Part shown: positions 15,507 to 21,905 of the stretch, piece by piece | How the letters are laid out: every line of letters begins with the position of its first letter | Position numbering within the stretch: the first letter of the stretch is position 1 | Virus record (IMG/VR): IMGVR_UViG_3300027763_000110 | Coordinates: 1 to 39,942 of that record | Length of the DNA: 39,942 nt | Direction: 5' to 3' (one strand) | DNA from: a virus | The notes under the pieces: model-generated | What the model was told of the DNA's origin: nothing | Database searches by the model: none | The model's input: only the letters and a program-made list of their open reading frames with translations | Translations under genes and position numbers: made by a program

Positions 15507-15737
15507 ATGGCAACAGGAACCTACAACAAGAGGATGCAGGTTCTTGGTTACCTTGCCACCTGTGCGATCTTCTGCGGTGCGGTTCCGGCACTAGGATGGG
15601 TTAATAAAACATTAGACCTCCACATATCCAATGATGTCATTCTTTTGATTTTAGGAGGTCTTCTGGGCTTGTTTCAAGACCTGACCAAAAAGATTTTCAG
15701 GATTCAGGGGGATGAAAAGGTGAAAGGTGGGGAGTAG
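15507..15737 (+). CDS. Holin-like membrane protein
   Basis: This 76-residue protein has two hydrophobic segments: about 12-31 ('VLGYLATCAIFCGAVPALGW') and about 43-57 ('DVILLILGGLLGLF'). A charged C-terminus follows ('DLTKKIFRIQGDEKVKGGE'). Size, two spans and the basic tail fit a phage holin. It was probably next to the wall enzyme before the homing gene was inserted. Its end overlaps the convergent minus-strand gene by 41 bases. Confidence 0.6.
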   Translation: MATGTYNKRMQVLGYLATCAIFCGAVPALGWVNKTLDLHISNDVILLILGGLLGLFQDLTKKIFRIQGDEKVKGGE

Positions 15738-15906
15738 ATTCAAACAAATCTGGCCTTCTTTCCTTGATGCTTGCAAGCAAGTGAATCTTGTATTGCTCTG
15801 GCATTTTTAGAAAATTAACAAGGAGGATTGAATTAACTTCTGCCCAACTTTTATTTTCAAAATGGCGTTCCGCTTGTTCTTTTTTCATTGTCTTATTTTC
15901 CATCAT
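15697..15906 (-). CDS. Hypothetical protein, last gene of replication operon
   Basis: The frame has 69 residues; possible starts lie at 15906, 15903 and 15888. It is helical ('KEQAERHFENKSWAEVNS', 'LKMPEQYKIHLLAS') with a Pro/His tail. It overlaps the upstream gene by 14 bases, consistent with operon membership, and its 3' end overlaps the convergent holin-like gene. Function unknown. Confidence 0.5.
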   Translation of the reverse strand: MMENKTMKKEQAERHFENKSWAEVNSILLVNFLKMPEQYKIHLLASIKERRPDLFESTPHLSPFHPPES

Positions 15907-16210
15907 CCCAACTATTAAGGTGTTGCATATAGCTTGTGTACTCTTCTTTTTCTAATCGCATAATCTTGTGGACGATCTCAAAAATGATCCCATCCATATC
16001 CTCTACGGCATCGACCGACTTGCCTTCAAGGTTCTTATTCAATTCAAATTCGTAGTTCTTAGCTGCCGTTATTAGCCTCTTGTAAATCAATTTCCATTCG
16101 TTCCTCACCTTAGGAGTTAATCGGTCACCGATCAGTAACGAGGACAAAATTAAACCTTTAACGTGATAGGTCAGAATCGCAAAGTCTACCTTCAGATTAT
16201 CATCCTGCAT
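15893..16210 (-). CDS. Hypothetical helical protein, 105 residues
   Basis: The sequence is mostly helical ('FAILTYHVKGLILSSLLIG', 'LIYKRLITAAKNYEFELNKN') and has an acidic stretch ('VDAVEDMDG'). I do not recognise a domain. It overlaps both neighbours by 11-14 bases, so it belongs to the replication operon read from the HNH leader RNA. Confidence 0.6.
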   Translation of the reverse strand: MQDDNLKVDFAILTYHVKGLILSSLLIGDRLTPKVRNEWKLIYKRLITAAKNYEFELNKNLEGKSVDAVEDMDGIIFEIVHKIMRLEKEEYTSYMQHLNSWDDGK

Positions 16211-16400
16211 TTTTCACTAATTTTTTGTTTTCCTCTTCTTTTTCTTCGATTGCCCTCAATACAAGGTTTCTGACGAGTTCACTTCTGTTGGCAGTACCAA
16301 ACGCATCCAAAAACCTGTCCATATCCTCACGGGTGATTGTGGTAGCTAATTTTGTCCATTCCACCCATTCCTTCGAATGTTTATTTCTAATTATTTCCAT
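16200..16400 (-). CDS. Ribbon-helix-helix-like small protein
   Basis: The 66-residue protein contains 'TTITREDMDRFLDAFGTANR' followed by 'SELVRNLVLRAIEEKEEE'. The beta strand, then helix, 'NRSELVRN' turn and helix is the usual shape of Arc/MetJ-type DNA-binding proteins. It may regulate early phage transcription. It overlaps its upstream neighbour by 14 bases. Family inferred from pattern only. Confidence 0.6.
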   Translation of the reverse strand: MEIIRNKHSKEWVEWTKLATTITREDMDRFLDAFGTANRSELVRNLVLRAIEEKEEENKKLVKNAG

Positions 16401-16617
16401 ATGTTTTTTGTTTTAATTGTTTGTATTCGGAAAGCATCAACCTAACCTCTTGCAAGAATTCGATATTTGATTGATGTGTGTTAATTTGTTTTTTTGTTTT
16501 TAAGGTTTCCATTTTTGACAGGTGAAAATCCATTTTCCTTGAAAGGGAATCAATCGTTTCATTAATCCGAATGATCTCTTTCGAATTATCATTCAGGGTT
16601 TTATTTGGTTGTTTCAT
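16387..16617 (-). CDS. Coiled-coil small protein, 76 residues
   Basis: Nearly all of the protein is predicted helix with heptad-like spacing ('IIRINETIDSLSRKMDFHLS', 'IEFLQEVRLMLSEYKQLKQ'). No enzymatic motif is visible. It overlaps the 54-residue gene before it and the RHH-like gene after it, so the three are probably translated together. Confidence 0.6.
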   Translation of the reverse strand: MKQPNKTLNDNSKEIIRINETIDSLSRKMDFHLSKMETLKTKKQINTHQSNIEFLQEVRLMLSEYKQLKQKTYGNN

Positions 16618-16765
16618 TTTGAGGCTCTTTTAGAATTTCCTTGACCAGGGAAATAAATGTTATAAAGTCATTTTTGGTCACAGTCCCATTTTTTACCTTT
16701 TCGTTCAAGACATTAGAAAAAGGCAAGATCAGTTCACATTCTTTTTTAAATAGTGGTTCTTTCAT
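16601..16765 (-). CDS. Hypothetical protein, 54 residues
   Basis: This short frame ('MKEPLFKKECELILPFSNVL', then 'TKNDFITFISLVKEILKEP') starts inside the last codons of the helicase gene (20-base overlap) and ends 17 bases inside the next gene. It fills what would otherwise be a gap of about 130 bases in a tightly packed operon. Function unknown. Confidence 0.55.
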   Translation of the reverse strand: MKEPLFKKECELILPFSNVLNEKVKNGTVTKNDFITFISLVKEILKEPQNETTK

Positions 16766-18083
16766 AATCGGAAAACTTCATAAGGTTTGAATCCCATTTC
16801 AAAGGCAAAAGCTTTGTTTCCCCTGCCCTGAATTTCGCAATGGATAAAATACAAAGGTTCTCTGTCGGGTATTGATCGCCCTCCACTTCGGTGGTGGGTG
16901 AGTCCCTGAATTGAGAATAATAACCAGGTCGCATTAAAAACCATATCGAATCGGCATCCTGTTCGATGGCTCCAGATTCCCGAAGGTCGGATAATTGCGG
17001 CATTTTATCGGGTCTAGACTCGACCGCCCTCGACAACTGGGAAAGGGCAATAATCGGGATGTTCAGGTCTTTCGCCAGAATCTTTAAGCCTCTGGATATT
17101 TCGCTGATCTCAGACTCTCTATTGCCCTTCTTATTATCGCAAGACATCAGTTGCAGGTAATCAACACAAAGAAGCCTTATGCCGTGTTCCTTCTTCCATA
17201 GGTGGGCTTTAGTTCGTAATCTTCGAAGGGTCATCCCTGCATCATCGTTGATATGCAATGGCCACTTTTCGATTCTAGACGCAGCCTCATAAAGTCTTTG
17301 TCGGTCAAAGTTGTCATACTTATCGTTTCTGATCTTGTATGCAAAAACATCGGATTCCAGAGAAAGCAACCTTTGAACCAGTTGCGTTTGGCCCATTTCT
17401 AGGGAAAACATTCCGACCGGAATATTCCTTCTGCAATATGACTGCAATAGAGACATTATGAAGGCCGTTTTCCCTTGTCCGGGCCTTGCACCCATTACGA
17501 TGAGATCGGTGTCTACAAGGCCGCCTGTAGCCGCATCTAGAGCATTGATTCCTGTGGCCATCCCTGCAAGTCCAGAAATATTTTCAATTCCCCATTTTTT
17601 GCGGATTTCACCGAGGGTTTCATTAATGCTTTTTTCGTCTTTAATCACCACCTGGTTGATTAGGTTTTCTAGGCCAGACTGAACCTTTGAAACTCTTTCA
17701 AAAATATCATCCGCATCGTTGATGGAAGAGGTGAGTAGTTCCTGTGCGAATGATCCCACGCCCCTTTTAACGAATGCCTCTAAAAGTATTCGTATGTGAA
17801 TTTGAAAATGGATGGCACTTGATATTTTTGAGGAAATGGTAGCAAGTGTTTTTCCGCCACCCATATTTTTATAGTGTCCTGACTTTTTCACCCATTCGGC
17901 AATGGTGACTATGTCGATAGGTTTATTTTGATCGTAGAGCGATTTTAAGGCGTTACAAACGATCTTGTGCTTTTCTTCGGTAAAGACATTCGAGGTTTGT
18001 ACTAGGTTGAAAAATTCAATCTGTGCGTCCTTGTCGATAATCACCGAACCAAGGATAACTTGTTCAAGTTCTAATTGTGTCAT
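16746..18083 (-). CDS. dnaB: Replicative DNA helicase, DnaB family
   Basis: The 445-residue length and motif order match DnaB. An N-terminal helical domain (1-100, 'LEQVILGSVI') precedes a RecA-like core with Walker A 'GARPGQGKT' (198-206) and 'GMFSLEMG' (224-231). Walker B 'LLCVDYLQLM' (304-313), 'PIIALSQLSR' (343-352) and 'KFRAGE' (417-422, arginine-finger region) complete it. It unwinds phage DNA at the fork. The gene overlaps the upstream initiator/loader gene by four bases (ATGA), so both are coupled. No primase domain is fused, so the phage may use the host primase. Confidence 0.95.
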   Translation of the reverse strand: MTQLELEQVILGSVIIDKDAQIEFFNLVQTSNVFTEEKHKIVCNALKSLYDQNKPIDIVTIAEWVKKSGHYKNMGGGKTLATISSKISSAIHFQIHIRILLEAFVKRGVGSFAQELLTSSINDADDIFERVSKVQSGLENLINQVVIKDEKSINETLGEIRKKWGIENISGLAGMATGINALDAATGGLVDTDLIVMGARPGQGKTAFIMSLLQSYCRRNIPVGMFSLEMGQTQLVQRLLSLESDVFAYKIRNDKYDNFDRQRLYEAASRIEKWPLHINDDAGMTLRRLRTKAHLWKKEHGIRLLCVDYLQLMSCDNKKGNRESEISEISRGLKILAKDLNIPIIALSQLSRAVESRPDKMPQLSDLRESGAIEQDADSIWFLMRPGYYSQFRDSPTTEVEGDQYPTENLCILSIAKFRAGETKLLPLKWDSNLMKFSDYERTTI

Positions 18084-18769
18084 CTGTTCATATTTTTAGA
18101 GTTGAAGGCAAGAGGTCCGGTAGGGGCTTGTTGGTTTTTATTAAAGTCTTTATCACGTCTTGCCCAATTGTCAAGTCTTCTTTCCAAATCCCAAGTCTTT
18201 TGTAATTCCTTACGCATTTTTGTTTTGGGAATATTTGGTTCAGACCAGTAATTGAAAAAATCAGTTATGATTATTTTAGGGTATTTACTTGAAAACGATT
18301 CAAGCTCGTTAGCAAACTTTAGTTTGCGTTCCTCTATTGTATTTGTTTTAGGTTTAAGGTTACTGGTTATAGGTTTATATATGGGTGTAGGTAGCGGTTC
18401 TGGTAGCAGTATAGGTAGCGGTTCACTTTGTGGTACAGTTGAGGTATAGGTTGAGGTATTGGTAGAGGTGCTTTTTAGTACCACTAAACTAATCTTTGGA
18501 GCCTTCCACATATTCTCTCCTTTCTCATAATTAAGTAGTCCCCAGGATTGCAAATCATCAAGACAAGCATAGTATGTTTTCTTGCTGCCTATACAGGAAC
18601 CAGTCATACCTAAATCAATTGGACATTTGAACCATTCCACCCAGTTGTTGCGATTGTTCTGGTTTAAAAGGAAGACATACAGACTGACGTGCTGAGGCTT
18701 AAAATCGTATTGTTGGTTAAATACAATACTGTAAAAAGCCGAAATTTGATGAAAGCCATTAATTCTCAT
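18080..18769 (-). CDS. Replication initiator / helicase loader-like protein
   Basis: The 229-residue protein has an N-terminal winged-helix-like region (about 1-90, 'VSLYVFLLNQNNRNNW', 'IGSKKTYYACLDDLQSWGLL'). A Ser/Thr/Pro-rich linker with repeated 'EPLP' follows (about 95-140). The C-terminal domain contains 'FFNYWSE', 'KMRKELQKTWDLERRLDNWA'. This plan is usual for phage replication proteins of the DnaD/O type encoded directly before DnaB. The linker DNA holds direct repeats that could be origin iterons. It overlaps HNH upstream and helicase downstream by four bases each. Confidence 0.7.
   Translation of the reverse strand: MRINGFHQISAFYSIVFNQQYDFKPQHVSLYVFLLNQNNRNNWVEWFKCPIDLGMTGSCIGSKKTYYACLDDLQSWGLLNYEKGENMWKAPKISLVVLKSTSTNTSTYTSTVPQSEPLPILLPEPLPTPIYKPITSNLKPKTNTIEERKLKFANELESFSSKYPKIIITDFFNYWSEPNIPKTKMRKELQKTWDLERRLDNWARRDKDFNKNQQAPTGPLAFNSKNMNR
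18388..18424. repeat. Direct repeats inside the replication gene, possible iterons
   Basis: TAGGTAGCGGTTC occurs exactly twice (18388-18400 and 18412-18424), with a third related GGTAGCAGT between them, giving a spacing of about 12 bases. They encode the 'EPLP' linker of the initiator-like gene. Lambda-type phages place origin iterons within the initiator gene, so an origin here is possible; it may also be simple codon repetition. Confidence 0.35.
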
Positions 18770-19194
18770 TTTAAACTAAATTTAAAAACCTTCATTATTT
18801 GTTTTTGAGTTTCAGGAGTCAAATTGTAGCCAATTATAAAATTTCCATCATCGTCAAAAATTCTCATTCGAGTTATTCCCGTTTCTACATTAGATAAAAA
18901 CATTATACGACTTCCTCCTTTCCAATCATCTGATTTATAGATTCGATAATTTTGAAAATCTTGATGAGGTTCTTTGTCATCTTCTATTTCCTTGTGACAA
19001 TGTTCGCAAAGAGTCACAAGGGCCGTATTTGGGTAATCCCAAGGATCATTACCTGTTTCATAATACTTATGATGAACGTGCAATGTGGTTTCTGTGTCTC
19101 TGCAAAGCTTACAAGTAAATTTATCCCTGTTTAAAATTTGAAGCCTTTTCTTTTGCCAATTTGGGTGCTTTAGTTTTTCAGAATATGTTGCCAT
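18766..19194 (-). CDS. HNH endonuclease
   Basis: The 142-residue protein has a classical zinc-type HNH core: C28-x2-C31, 'HVHHKYY' (39-45), N56, and 'CEHCHKE' (63-69). A C-terminal beta-rich part (about 75-142) has no known match to me. It is the first gene of the operon that continues with initiator and helicase (four-base overlap), so it may be a resident phage enzyme rather than an inserted one, perhaps helping replication or packaging. Its leader is the structured RNA at 19201-19303. The related leader at the two homing HNH genes suggests common regulation. Confidence 0.85.
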   Translation of the reverse strand: MATYSEKLKHPNWQKKRLQILNRDKFTCKLCRDTETTLHVHHKYYETGNDPWDYPNTALVTLCEHCHKEIEDDKEPHQDFQNYRIYKSDDWKGGSRIMFLSNVETGITRMRIFDDDGNFIIGYNLTPETQKQIMKVFKFSLK

Positions 19195-19200
19195 AAAAAT

Positions 19201-19303
19201 AAAAAAGCCTTTATGAGCCGTTCCGGGTCGCAGTCCGTACTAGGCACATAAAGGCATTAAAATGAAAGAATTTTCTGATGCTGCGACCCATCAGCCTTTC
19301 GGC
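19201..19303 (-). ncRNA. Kissing-loop structured leader RNA 1 (HNH / replication operon)
   Basis: On the minus strand, a 5' hairpin (stem 19289-19294 with 19275-19280, CTGATG/CATCAG) has the loop GGTCGCAG (19281-19288). A long 3' hairpin (GCCTTTATG/CATAAAGGC, 19247-19255 with 19207-19215) carries CTGCGACCC (19225-19233) in its apical part, complementary to that loop plus one base. T-rich sequence follows the 3' stem, then the HNH ATG. A GCC-GAAA-GGC hairpin lies at the 5' end. A TATATTTG element lies just upstream. Role as attenuator, switch or separate RNA is inferred. Confidence 0.65.
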
Positions 19304-19307
19304 ATTG

Positions 19308-19315
19308 CAAATATA
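19308..19315 (-). promoter_or_regulatory. -7 element TATATTTG for leader RNA 1
   Basis: TATATTTG on the minus strand matches TAnnTTTG. The predicted start of the RNA falls at the first hairpin of the leader. The best -33 candidate (TTG at 19338-19340) has a long 22-base spacer, so the promoter may be weak or regulated. Confidence 0.5.
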
Positions 19316-19320
19316 AAAAA

Positions 19321-19821
19321 CTATTTCAAAATAAACGCAATCAAAAGAACTAAAACAAAAATCCATCCCACTATGGCTAGAACCTTAGTGGAGATGATCG
19401 AATGAATCAGGTCGGTGTTGTGCGATTCAAGAATCATACAATCACCTTTTAGCTTGTTAATCACCTGCTCACTGGTTTGGTTTTGTGAAACTAGGCTTTC
19501 TATCGTTTTGCTTTTTTCGGAGACCTTACTACTTAATCCGTCAAGTAATTCGGCTCTTTCTTCGTAAAGTTTAAAGAGTTCATCCTTTGATCCACGCAGG
19601 TCAGCGTTGCAGTTTTGCAGGGTTTCAAGATCGGTCTTGTAGTACAATGTCAATGCTGCATTTTCATTTTTAAGTCTTTTTATAACTTGCTTTTGAGCTA
19701 TCCAATCATCATAATGAAGTTTTGACTTGGATTCCCAGTACTCTGCTTTCTTTCTATTGGAATCAGCTTTGTTTTTCCAGTCTTCAATGGTGTATGGTTT
19801 TTGACCTCTAATTTTTGTCAT
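19321..19821 (-). CDS. Coiled-coil protein with C-terminal membrane anchor
   Basis: The 166-residue protein is mainly coiled coil (about 10-140: 'KSKLHYDDWIAQKQVIKRLK', 'KDELFKLYEERAELLDGLSS') and ends in one hydrophobic span ('VLAIVGWIFVLVLLIAFIL', about 147-165). It would be tail-anchored with the coiled coil in the cytoplasm. Its own promoter at 19844-19875 shares an unusual leader with two other promoters. It might act on host membrane or superinfection, but nothing visible proves that. Confidence 0.6.
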   Translation of the reverse strand: MTKIRGQKPYTIEDWKNKADSNRKKAEYWESKSKLHYDDWIAQKQVIKRLKNENAALTLYYKTDLETLQNCNADLRGSKDELFKLYEERAELLDGLSSKVSEKSKTIESLVSQNQTSEQVINKLKGDCMILESHNTDLIHSIISTKVLAIVGWIFVLVLLIAFILK

Positions 19822-19843
19822 TTTCTTTGTTGTTAATTTTCGA

Positions 19844-19875
19844 CAAATAAATAATACATTTTTTTCTGTTGCAAA
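19844..19875 (-). promoter_or_regulatory. Promoter with TTGCAA/TTTGTCG leader module (copy A)
   Basis: TTTGCAA (-33 region, TTTG at 19872-19875), a 20-base spacer and TTTATTTG (19844-19851, one mismatch to TAnnTTTG), followed by TCGAAAATTAACAACAAAG and the ATG. The stretch after the -7 box is nearly the same as at 20656 and 26816. Confidence 0.6.
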
Positions 19876-19878
19876 TAA

Positions 19879-20271
19879 TCAGGAAAAATAATTATCAATC
19901 TCTTGAATAACGTGATCTAAGGAATAGGACACGATCACCCTCCAATTATGGGCGAAAAAATGCCGTTGCATCTCCTCCTGGTTTTCTGTGCATTTATTTC
20001 TACCAACCTTTAACTCGATGGCAAAGCCATTATAGAAGTGCCTCCGCTCTAATATCAATATGTCAGGGATGCCGGGCTTCACCCCCATTGCCTTGAGTTT
20101 AGAAGCCTCTGCAATGTTTCTACTGCCTCCATTGGGGCAATGAAACCACAGAACACCCTTCGCATCCAAGTACCTTGCAACCGATTTTTGGAAGTTATCT
20201 TCTGATCCTTGATAAGGAAGAAACTCTCCTATTTTTTTGACTGGTAAAATTGACATTGAGAAACCCGGCAT
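19879..20271 (-). CDS. VRR-NUC domain nuclease
   Basis: With the ATG at 20271 the protein has 130 residues; a start at 20256 is equally possible. It shows the PD-(D/E)xK core of VRR-NUC enzymes: 'GIPDILIL' (67-74, D70), 'FAIELKVG' (83-90, E86 and K88) and Q98 ('TENQEEMQRHF'). The 'FHCPNGGSRNIAEASKLKAMG' segment before it also fits this family. Phage VRR-NUC proteins cleave branched DNA and usually lie beside replication genes, as here. It is transcribed divergently from the small gene at 20325. Confidence 0.85.
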   Translation of the reverse strand: MPGFSMSILPVKKIGEFLPYQGSEDNFQKSVARYLDAKGVLWFHCPNGGSRNIAEASKLKAMGVKPGIPDILILERRHFYNGFAIELKVGRNKCTENQEEMQRHFFAHNWRVIVSYSLDHVIQEIDNYFS

Positions 20272-20278
20272 TATTTCT

Positions 20279-20309
20279 TTGCAAATTGCAAAAAGTTGCA
20301 TTACTTGCA
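20279..20309. repeat. Four TTGCA repeats in a divergent promoter region
   Basis: TTGCA occurs at 20279, 20286, 20296 and 20305, within 31 bases between the divergent starts of the VRR-NUC gene and the small plus-strand gene. The repeats could be an operator or overlapping -33 elements; the hexamer TTGCAA recurs in other promoters of this phage. Confidence 0.45.
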
Positions 20310-20324
20310 ATAGAAATTAAGATT

Positions 20325-20549
20325 ATGGCGAAAAAACAACAACCTGAAAAAATAATAATGGCCCTCACGCCATCGGATTTTTCAAGGTTATACAATATAC
20401 CGAAATATGCCATCACACGGCATTCTGATAGATTTGTCTGGGCGATTAGCATAGAAGGCTGCAAGCCAAAAATACTTGATACTGAAGAGAATAGAAACGC
20501 AGCCTTAGAGATCGAATCAACAAGGCATAAGCGTTTTCGAAAAACTTGA
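20325..20549 (+). CDS. Small putative DNA-binding protein, 74 residues
   Basis: The ATG at 20325 gives 'MAKKQQPEKIIMALTPSDFS'. A longer upstream extension would run through the divergent promoter region and is rejected. 'LTPSDFSRLYNIPKYAITRH' resembles a helix-turn-helix of small regulators, followed by 'ILDTEENRNAALEI'. It lies alone between the divergent promoter and a terminator, which suits an early regulator. The HTH call is by eye. Confidence 0.5.
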   Translation: MAKKQQPEKIIMALTPSDFSRLYNIPKYAITRHSDRFVWAISIEGCKPKILDTEENRNAALEIESTRHKRFRKT

Positions 20550-20578
20550 TTTTCTAATTGTGTTATTACTCTTGAAAC

Positions 20579-20607
20579 TAGGTCGGATTTTCTGACCTAT
20601 TTTTTTA
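20579..20607 (+). terminator. Factor-independent terminator
   Basis: TAGGTC (20579-20584) pairs with GACCTA (20594-20599) around a 9-nt loop and is followed by T8. It closes the transcript of the 74-residue gene before the next promoter. Confidence 0.75.
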
Positions 20608-20626
20608 TCATTTTTATTTTTTATTG

Positions 20627-20656
20627 TTGCAATTATGAAATAAAGAATTACCTTTG
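20627..20656 (+). promoter_or_regulatory. Promoter with TTGCAA/TTTGTCG leader module (copy B)
   Basis: TTG (20627-20629, within TTGCAA), a 19-base spacer and TACCTTTG (20649-20656) match the Bacteroidetes consensus. The next bases, TCGAAAGTTTAACAAACAAAG, lead to the SSB-like gene at 20681 and closely match the leader at 19843-19822 on the other strand. Confidence 0.7.
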
Positions 20657-20680
20657 TCGAAAGTTTAACAAACAAAGAAA

Positions 20681-21340
20681 ATGGCAATAACCGCAACCAA
20701 CACAGGTGGCTCGTCCTACGAGCCAATTCCGGCCGGAACTTATCTGGCCCGATGTTATTCAATGGTCCAGATCGGAACCGTTGAGGAGGAGTTTCAAGGT
20801 CTTAAAAAACAAGTGAACAAGGTTCGCATCACTTGGGAGTTACCAACCGAACTCAAAGTCTTTAACCCTGAGAAGGGTGAGCAGCCTCAGGCAATCTCAA
20901 AAGAGTTTACTCTTAGTATGCACGAGAAAAGCAGCCTACGTGCTTTCCTGACCTCGTGGAGAGGAAAGGGATTCACCGAAGACGAAGCTAAGGCTTTCGA
21001 TGTCACTAGGCTTCTGGGAGTGCCTTGTATGCTTTCAATCGTTCACGAACCTGGGAAGAAAGACCCTTCAAAAACGTACGATAAGATTGCATCGGTTTCA
21101 ACGGTGATGAAAGGCGTAACAATGCCTCCACAGATCAATCCAAGTTTTGAATTTACTCTTGAAAACTTTGAACAGAATAAGTTTGATTCTTTGCCCGATT
21201 TCTTGAAAGACAAGATACGCCAGTCAAGAGAGTATAAAAATATGATTTCACCAGAAATCCGACATATGGAAGAAACGCAGCAAAAACCTGCTGAATTCCA
21301 AGTCCCAGATAGCGAATACCTTGAACCTCTTCCTTTCTAA
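20681..21340 (+). CDS. Single-stranded DNA-binding-like phage protein
   Basis: The 219-residue protein starts 'MAITATNTGG' and has 'IPAGTYLARCYSMVQIGT' (about 16-33), then 'NKVRITWELP' (46-55), the opening strands of phage SSB-like proteins. The C-terminus ends 'SEYLEPLPF', resembling the acidic SSB tip (DDIPF) that recruits partner proteins. It has a strong promoter of its own and is followed by one more gene. The SSB role is a family inference; an annealing function is possible. Confidence 0.65.
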   Translation: MAITATNTGGSSYEPIPAGTYLARCYSMVQIGTVEEEFQGLKKQVNKVRITWELPTELKVFNPEKGEQPQAISKEFTLSMHEKSSLRAFLTSWRGKGFTEDEAKAFDVTRLLGVPCMLSIVHEPGKKDPSKTYDKIASVSTVMKGVTMPPQINPSFEFTLENFEQNKFDSLPDFLKDKIRQSREYKNMISPEIRHMEETQQKPAEFQVPDSEYLEPLPF

Positions 21341-21343
21341 GCT

Positions 21344-21811
21344 ATGAACAACATCGAACTTATCAAATCCGGCCCCCAGAGTGGGGCTGAGATTTCAGGA
21401 TTCCAGAATGAAATATTGGAGTCAGTTAAAAACGGATTCGAGGATCCACTTTTCTTACTTGTAAAGCTCAAGGCAATGAGCAAGGCTCTGGATGGGGCAA
21501 TAGATGCAATTCACGAACACGCCCTGTCAGAGGCCCACAAACACGGCCAAAAATCATTCGGGCTTTATGGGGCAAAGGTCGAGATCAAAGAGATGGGAAC
21601 TAAGTGGTTTTTTGACCAGACGGGTGATCCTATTATTTACCGTATTGAGCAGGATAAGAAGGCCATCTCTGAAAAGGAAAAAGAGCGACAGGCTTTTTTA
21701 AAAACATTACGAGAAAAAACATCATTTTTGGACGAGGAAACAGGAGCAGTATTCACGGTTTTTCCTGCGAGAAAAGAATCTAAGACAGGTATTGCGGTGA
21801 CGATCCTGTAA
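21344..21811 (+). CDS. Hypothetical replication/recombination-associated protein
   Basis: The 155-residue protein has a helical N-terminal half with 'LVKLKAMSKALDGAIDAIHE'. 'AHKHGQKSFGLYGAKVEIKE' and 'DQTGDPIIYRIEQDKKAISE' follow; this layout is common in phage genes next to SSB or recombination genes. No catalytic motif is visible. It follows the SSB-like gene after three bases and ends before a bidirectional terminator. Confidence 0.6.
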   Translation: MNNIELIKSGPQSGAEISGFQNEILESVKNGFEDPLFLLVKLKAMSKALDGAIDAIHEHALSEAHKHGQKSFGLYGAKVEIKEMGTKWFFDQTGDPIIYRIEQDKKAISEKEKERQAFLKTLREKTSFLDEETGAVFTVFPARKESKTGIAVTIL

Positions 21812-21845
21812 AAATTTTGGTTAATTTGGTTATAAATTTGATAAT

Positions 21846-21882
21846 AAAAAAAGAGGGGTTTTTAGCCCCTCTCTTTTTTTTT
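21846..21882. terminator. Bidirectional terminator between early and capsid blocks
   Basis: AGAGGGG (21852-21858) and CCCCTCT (21866-21872) form a 7-bp stem. A T-run follows on the plus strand and another on the minus strand. It lies between the converging SSB block and major capsid gene and would stop both transcripts. Confidence 0.85.
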
Positions 21883-21905
21883 AACCGAATTAATCAGTTG
21901 AACTA

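Noticed and set aside
19201-19303. Leader RNA 1 as a HEARO/OMEGA-type RNA or hammerhead ribozyme
   Set aside because: The HNH protein lacks any RuvC/IsrB part, and although CTGATG and GAAA are present the hammerhead core order and cleavage triplet are not formed.
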